Assembly (NCBI GenBank): GCA_964444685.1
Contig: CAYUIG010000012.1
Location: forward strand, 14,700-78,699
DNA from: CAYUIG01 sp964444685
GTDB lineage: Bacteria > Gemmatimonadota > Gemmatimonadetes > Longimicrobiales > RSA9
DNA length: 64,000 nt
Reading direction: 5' to 3'
In this document: in pieces, positions 60,518 to 64,000 of the stretch
How the letters are laid out: each line of letters opens with the position of its first letter
Numbering within the stretch: position 1 is the stretch's first letter
Translations under genes and position numbers: made by a program
The notes under the pieces: generated by a model
What the model was told of the DNA's origin: nothing
The model's input: only the letters and a program-made list of their open reading frames with translations
Databases searched by the model: none

Positions 60518-61571
60518 CCGCGGACGGACGCTCGATGTGTACGGTCTGTGTCGGGAACGCAAACTCCAGCCCCTCCTCCGCGAAGCGGCGGTAGACCTCG
60601 ATGTTGATCCGCTGCTGCGTGTCCATGTACAGGTTGTAGCTCGGATCTGTTACGTAGTACACCGCCTCGATGTTCAGCGCGGAGTCCCCGAACCCCTGAA
60701 AGTGCGACCTGTCGAACCGGACCTTCTCCTGCGCCTCGATGGCCGACCGGATGATCGCGGCGGCCCGCTCGAGTCCTTCGGGTGGCGTGCCGTAGACGAG
60801 GCCCACCTTCAGCATCACCCGCCGCTCGTACATCCGCCGGTAGTTGCGGACGCGCGAGGCCAGGAGGTCGCTGTTCGAGACGACCAGCTGCTCGCCGGAG
60901 ACGCTGCGCAGCCGCGTGGTCTTGAGGCCGACCCGCTCCACGGTCCCCGACATGTCGCCCACGACAATGAAGTCTCCGAGCACGAAGGGCTTGTCGAGCA
61001 CGATGGACAGGGAGGCGAAGAGGTCGCCCAGAATGTTCTGCACGGCGAGCGCGACCGCGATGCCGCCGATCCCCAGCCCCGCGAGTGCCGGGCCGATCTC
61101 CACGCCGGCGTTGGCCAGCCCGATCAGCAGCAGGATCGTGTACAGGACCAGACGCGCGAGGAAGCCGATGGCATTGAGCGACGTCGCCGTGGCGGCGTCC
61201 CGGTCGCGCGTCCGCTCCACGCCACTTCGGATCGCGGTGGCGATCGCGGCGTTCCCCCAGAACGCGAACTGGAGCAGGACGAGCGAGATGCCGACCAGGC
61301 GGAGCGCGCGCTCCAGGTCGGGCGGGAGCAGCAGGACGCGGGAACCCGCGTAGAGGGAAACGAACAGAATGAACGAGGTGCGGGTGCGTCCCAGCGCACC
61401 CGCGACAATGTCATCGGCGTAGTTGCTGGTCCGGCCGGCGAGCGCGCTGAAGCGGCTGACCACGAGCTTCAGGGCCATCCTCAGGACGAGGAAGACCACC
61501 AGCGCCACACCGGCTGCAAGCAGCCAGGAGCGCAGCGTGTTGCCGTACCAGGAGAAGTCGAAGAATGTCAT
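60510..61571 (-). CDS. MscS-type mechanosensitive ion channel
   Basis: The start at 61571 gives 353 residues. Four or five membrane helices lead to the pore helix ALAGLGIGGIAVALAVQNILGDLFASLSIVLDKPF (read in parts), the MscS signature. The cytoplasmic beta domain follows (VLGDFIVVGDMSGTVERVGLKTTRLRS, then SNSDLLASRVRNYRRM) and a C-terminal alpha/beta domain. It releases solutes on osmotic down-shock. The M23 peptidase gene follows with an eight-base overlap, so both may serve the envelope stress response. Confidence 0.93.
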   Translation of the reverse strand: MTFFDFSWYGNTLRSWLLAAGVALVVFLVLRMALKLVVSRFSALAGRTSNYADDIVAGALGRTRTSFILFVSLYAGSRVLLLPPDLERALRLVGISLVLLQFAFWGNAAIATAIRSGVERTRDRDAATATSLNAIGFLARLVLYTILLLIGLANAGVEIGPALAGLGIGGIAVALAVQNILGDLFASLSIVLDKPFVLGDFIVVGDMSGTVERVGLKTTRLRSVSGEQLVVSNSDLLASRVRNYRRMYERRVMLKVGLVYGTPPEGLERAAAIIRSAIEAQEKVRFDRSHFQGFGDSALNIEAVYYVTDPSYNLYMDTQQRINIEVYRRFAEEGLEFAFPTQTVHIERPSADA

Positions 61572-61699
61572 GGCGAGTCGCTGCCCGAAGGAACGGACGC
61601 CCAAGGTAGGCCGCCAGCGGGGTGGGTCGCAAACGGCGGAACCCGGGACGCGCCGGTCTCGTAATGCCCGGAGTCGTCGCTCATCGAACGGAGGATCGG

Positions 61700-63904
61700 A
61701 TGCGCCGCTGGTTTCGGTACGCGTTGCTCATGCTGGTGCTCGTCCCCGGCGCCGGCCGGGCGCAGGACGATGCGTACCTGGACGCCGGCGCGCGCACGCT
61801 CGTCGAGCAGGCGCGCGAGCGGCGCCGCGTCTTCGACACCGCGATCCAGCGCTACAGCGCCGTGGCGCAGGAGCGCATCTCGGCCGGACTCAACACGCTC
61901 GGCCGCGAGCGGCTGCTCTTCCGCCGCGAGACCGCGACGCGCATCGACTGGCAGCGCGAGGGCCCCGTCAACATCGAGGTGCTCGGCGGCCGCGAGGTCA
62001 TCCCCGTCGTCTTCGATGACATCCGGCTCCCCGGCGACATCGACGCGGGCGTCGCGCATCTCGCGTTCGATCCGATCGGCAACGAGATCTTCCTCCTCGG
62101 CATGGACTCGGACGATCCGGATGAATCGTTCCGCCATCCGCTCGCCGAGGGCTCCGAGCAGCACTACCGCTTCCGCAGCGGCGACACGACCACCATTCGC
62201 CTGCCGGATGGCCGCCAGGTCCGGCTGCTCGAGCTGGTCGTGATCCCGCGCCGACAGGACGCGCGACTGCTGTCCGGCTCGTTCTGGATCGATGAAGCGA
62301 CGCACGGCCTGGTGCAGGCGATCTTCCGCATCGCGCGGCCGTGGGAGCTGGGCATCGACGGCGCGGATGAGGACGAGGATCATGACGACGTGCCTGGCTT
62401 CCTGCGGCCGATCCGCGCCGACGTCTCGTATGTCACGATCGAGTACGCGCTCTGGGATCTGCAGTGGTGGCTGCCACGGCTGATCGCGGCGGAAGGTTGG
62501 TTCCAGGCGGGGTCGATGCTGCGCATGCCGCTGCGATACGAGCGGCGCTACGGCGAGTACGAAGTGGTCGGGGATCCGAGCGCGCCGCAGGTCACCGACA
62601 TCGAGGAGGCCCGTCCCTGCCGGCCGCCGATGCGACTCACGATCAACATCGGCTCCGGCGGCGCGCGCGACACTGCGTCCGTCGACACGCTGCGGAATCC
62701 GGTGCCCGAGACTGCCGAGGATTCTGCCGCACTCGCGTGCGAACGCCGCTACGTCGTCTCGGTTCCGACCGACACGGCAAATCTCATCGCGAACGAGTAT
62801 CTGCCCGGCTCGATCTACGAGCGCGGCGAGACGCTGGTCTCGCAGTCGGAGCTCGAGACACTCAAGCAACGCGTCGAGGACCTCGCCGAGGCGCCGTGGC
62901 AGGCGCCGCGGCCGAGCCTGTCGTGGGGACTCGGCGGCGCGGGCCTCGTGCGGTACAACCGCGTCGAGGCGCTCTCGCTCGGGGCGAAGGGTGCGCTCGA
63001 CTTCGGCCGGCTGACCGCGGATGCAACGGCGCGCATCGCGACCGGTGACTGGCAGCCATCGCTCGAAGTGGGAATCAACCGCGAGACACCCAATCGCAAC
63101 GTGCGCGTCGCGGCGTATCGCAGGCTCGACAACATCGACCGCGAATCGGGCGGGCTCGGCACGGGCAACTCGCTCAACGCGGTTCTCTTCGGACGTGACG
63201 ATGGCGACTACTTCCGCGCCACGGGCGGGGAGCTGCTCGTGTCGCCATCGCCGGTCGGCCCGCGCTGGTACGATCTGCGGCTGTACGCCGAACAGCAGCG
63301 TGCCGTCGATGTCGAGACCGACTTCAGCGTGCGCCACCTGTTCAACGACGAGCACGTGTTCCGGCCGAATCTGCAGGCGGCACGCGCAGAGCAGTTCGGT
63401 GGCGAGCTGATACTGCGCATATGGCGCGGGTACGATCCAGACGGGTTCCGCTGGGGCGGACACATCGGGGCGCGCGGCGAGACCGGCGACTTCGGGTACG
63501 CACGATTCCGTGCCGGCCTCGAGACCACGTTCCCGCTGCCATTCGGCGCCGTGGCCGCGCTCGGCGGTGCGGCCGGCACCAGCACCGGCGATGTGCCGAC
63601 GCAGGGACTCTGGCTGCTCGGCGGGCCCGCAACACTGCGCGGCTACGACGGCGCGGCCGCGATCGGCGAAGCGTTCTGGCGCGGACGCGCGGAGATCGCA
63701 CGCGGCATCCCGGCCGCGCGCATCGCGCTGTTCTCCGATGTCGGCTGGGCGGGGGCGCGTTCATCCTTCGAGAAGAGCCGGCCACTCGTCTCTGCGGGCG
63801 TCGGGCTGTCGTTCCTCGATGGCATCGTGCGGGCGGACCTGGCGCGGGCGCTGCGGGGGAAGACGGGGTGGAGGTTTGATCTGTACATCAATGGGAGCAT
63901 ATGA
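61700..63904 (+). CDS. Exported DUF5686-like protein with Omp85-superfamily barrel
   Basis: The ATG at 61700 follows GGAGG, and the 734-residue product has a signal peptide (FRYALLMLVLVPGAGRAQ). The first 300 residues are a periplasmic beta domain (YSAVAQERISAGLNTLGRER, FWIDEATHGLVQAIFRIARP). From about residue 410 the sequence is amphipathic outer-membrane strands. It has the Omp85/ShlB superfamily lock motif LRGY (GPATLRGYDGAAA) and ends with the strand GWRFDLYINGSI. No POTRA domains are evident, which separates it from BamA. It is probably an outer-membrane protein that inserts or carries proteins or lipids. Confidence 0.82.
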   Translation: MRRWFRYALLMLVLVPGAGRAQDDAYLDAGARTLVEQARERRRVFDTAIQRYSAVAQERISAGLNTLGRERLLFRRETATRIDWQREGPVNIEVLGGREVIPVVFDDIRLPGDIDAGVAHLAFDPIGNEIFLLGMDSDDPDESFRHPLAEGSEQHYRFRSGDTTTIRLPDGRQVRLLELVVIPRRQDARLLSGSFWIDEATHGLVQAIFRIARPWELGIDGADEDEDHDDVPGFLRPIRADVSYVTIEYALWDLQWWLPRLIAAEGWFQAGSMLRMPLRYERRYGEYEVVGDPSAPQVTDIEEARPCRPPMRLTINIGSGGARDTASVDTLRNPVPETAEDSAALACERRYVVSVPTDTANLIANEYLPGSIYERGETLVSQSELETLKQRVEDLAEAPWQAPRPSLSWGLGGAGLVRYNRVEALSLGAKGALDFGRLTADATARIATGDWQPSLEVGINRETPNRNVRVAAYRRLDNIDRESGGLGTGNSLNAVLFGRDDGDYFRATGGELLVSPSPVGPRWYDLRLYAEQQRAVDVETDFSVRHLFNDEHVFRPNLQAARAEQFGGELILRIWRGYDPDGFRWGGHIGARGETGDFGYARFRAGLETTFPLPFGAVAALGGAAGTSTGDVPTQGLWLLGGPATLRGYDGAAAIGEAFWRGRAEIARGIPAARIALFSDVGWAGARSSFEKSRPLVSAGVGLSFLDGIVRADLARALRGKTGWRFDLYINGSI

Positions 63905-63912
63905 CTTCTCTT

Positions 63913-64000
63913 TACTGCGGGAGGCAGACTGCGGGAGGCGGTACATCGGGAGGCGGACTACGCCAACTGCGGGGCCACTGCGGGTGACGGCGGGAGGCGT
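63913..64000. repeat. ACTGCGGGAGGC-word repeat at the window end
   Basis: A degenerate tandem run of ACTGCGGGAGGC-like words starts directly after the Omp85-type gene and runs off the window. It opens TTTACTGCGGG, the same text as the spacer core of the 46588 palindrome, so it may be one half of another such element. Confidence 0.6.

Overview
The window is a 64 kb piece of a high-GC (roughly 70%) bacterial chromosome, almost certainly a metagenome-assembled scaffold because it has two runs of exactly 100 N (26744-26843 and 33059-33158). Gene content points to Gemmatimonadota or a close relative such as Acidobacteriota: ADOP-type FtsX/MacB permeases, one of them with a PadR regulator; many Tat-exported enzymes with RRxFL signals; LVIVD/choice-of-anchor B proteins; PD40, RCC1 and FG-GAP propellers; a TolB-like/TPR membrane protein; and GTG starts with frequent TGATG or ATGA overlaps. 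This assignment is inference from families, not from a marker gene.

Layout. 1-1560: C-terminal part of a secreted FG-GAP/LVIVD protein, with a full paralogue at 44-46 kb. 1.6-7.2 kb: a lower-GC accessory island with an ECF sigma factor lacking a normal start, a small eight-cysteine secreted peptide, a six-bladed propeller (possible lipoprotein) and a membrane-anchored DsbA-like thioredoxin. It is followed by a scrapyard of IS3, IS5 and ADOP-permease remnants and a frameshifted M15-like (DUF5715) peptidase. 7.2-11.7 kb: a minus-strand set (MBL hydrolase, TPR-LuxR regulator, alpha/beta-hydrolase without its nucleophile, hydroxypyruvate isomerase-like protein). 11.7-16.2 kb: a plus-strand operon (DUF2652 cyclase-like/SRPBCC, serine hydrolase, phosphoesterase lipoprotein, HD hydrolase, envelope protein). 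16.2-31.9 kb: PD40 lipoprotein, Gfo/Idh oxidoreductase, SUMF-like protein, RCC1 lipoprotein, ApbE, MEDS-histidine kinase, HD phosphohydrolase, TolB/TPR protein, cyclophilin, sodium symporter with a 38-residue partner, aminotransferase V, acetate kinase.

32-37 kb: a beta-barrel protein, a 62-bp tandem-repeat array interrupted by the second gap, and an envelope redox locus. There a peroxiredoxin has an in-frame UGA exactly where the peroxidatic cysteine belongs, followed by a hairpin that fits the bacterial SECIS model. It is convergent with a TlpA-like thioredoxin, CcdA, cyanophycinase-like S51 and SDR operon. CcdA and TlpA could supply electrons to the exported selenoperoxiredoxin. This is the strongest finding.

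37-64 kb: ADOP permease with PadR; a run of exported proteins (DUF2911, M28 peptidase, LVIVD, YncE-like, VCBS); MsrA, an LPG-synthase-type membrane protein, an MFS transporter, a Tat asparaginase; two tandem ADOP permeases; an M23 peptidase, a MscS channel and an Omp85-superfamily barrel.

Palindromic repeats are scattered between genes: four copies of an element with arms of CGCGGAG words, and a second class whose arm words differ but which share a GCGGG...CCGC core.
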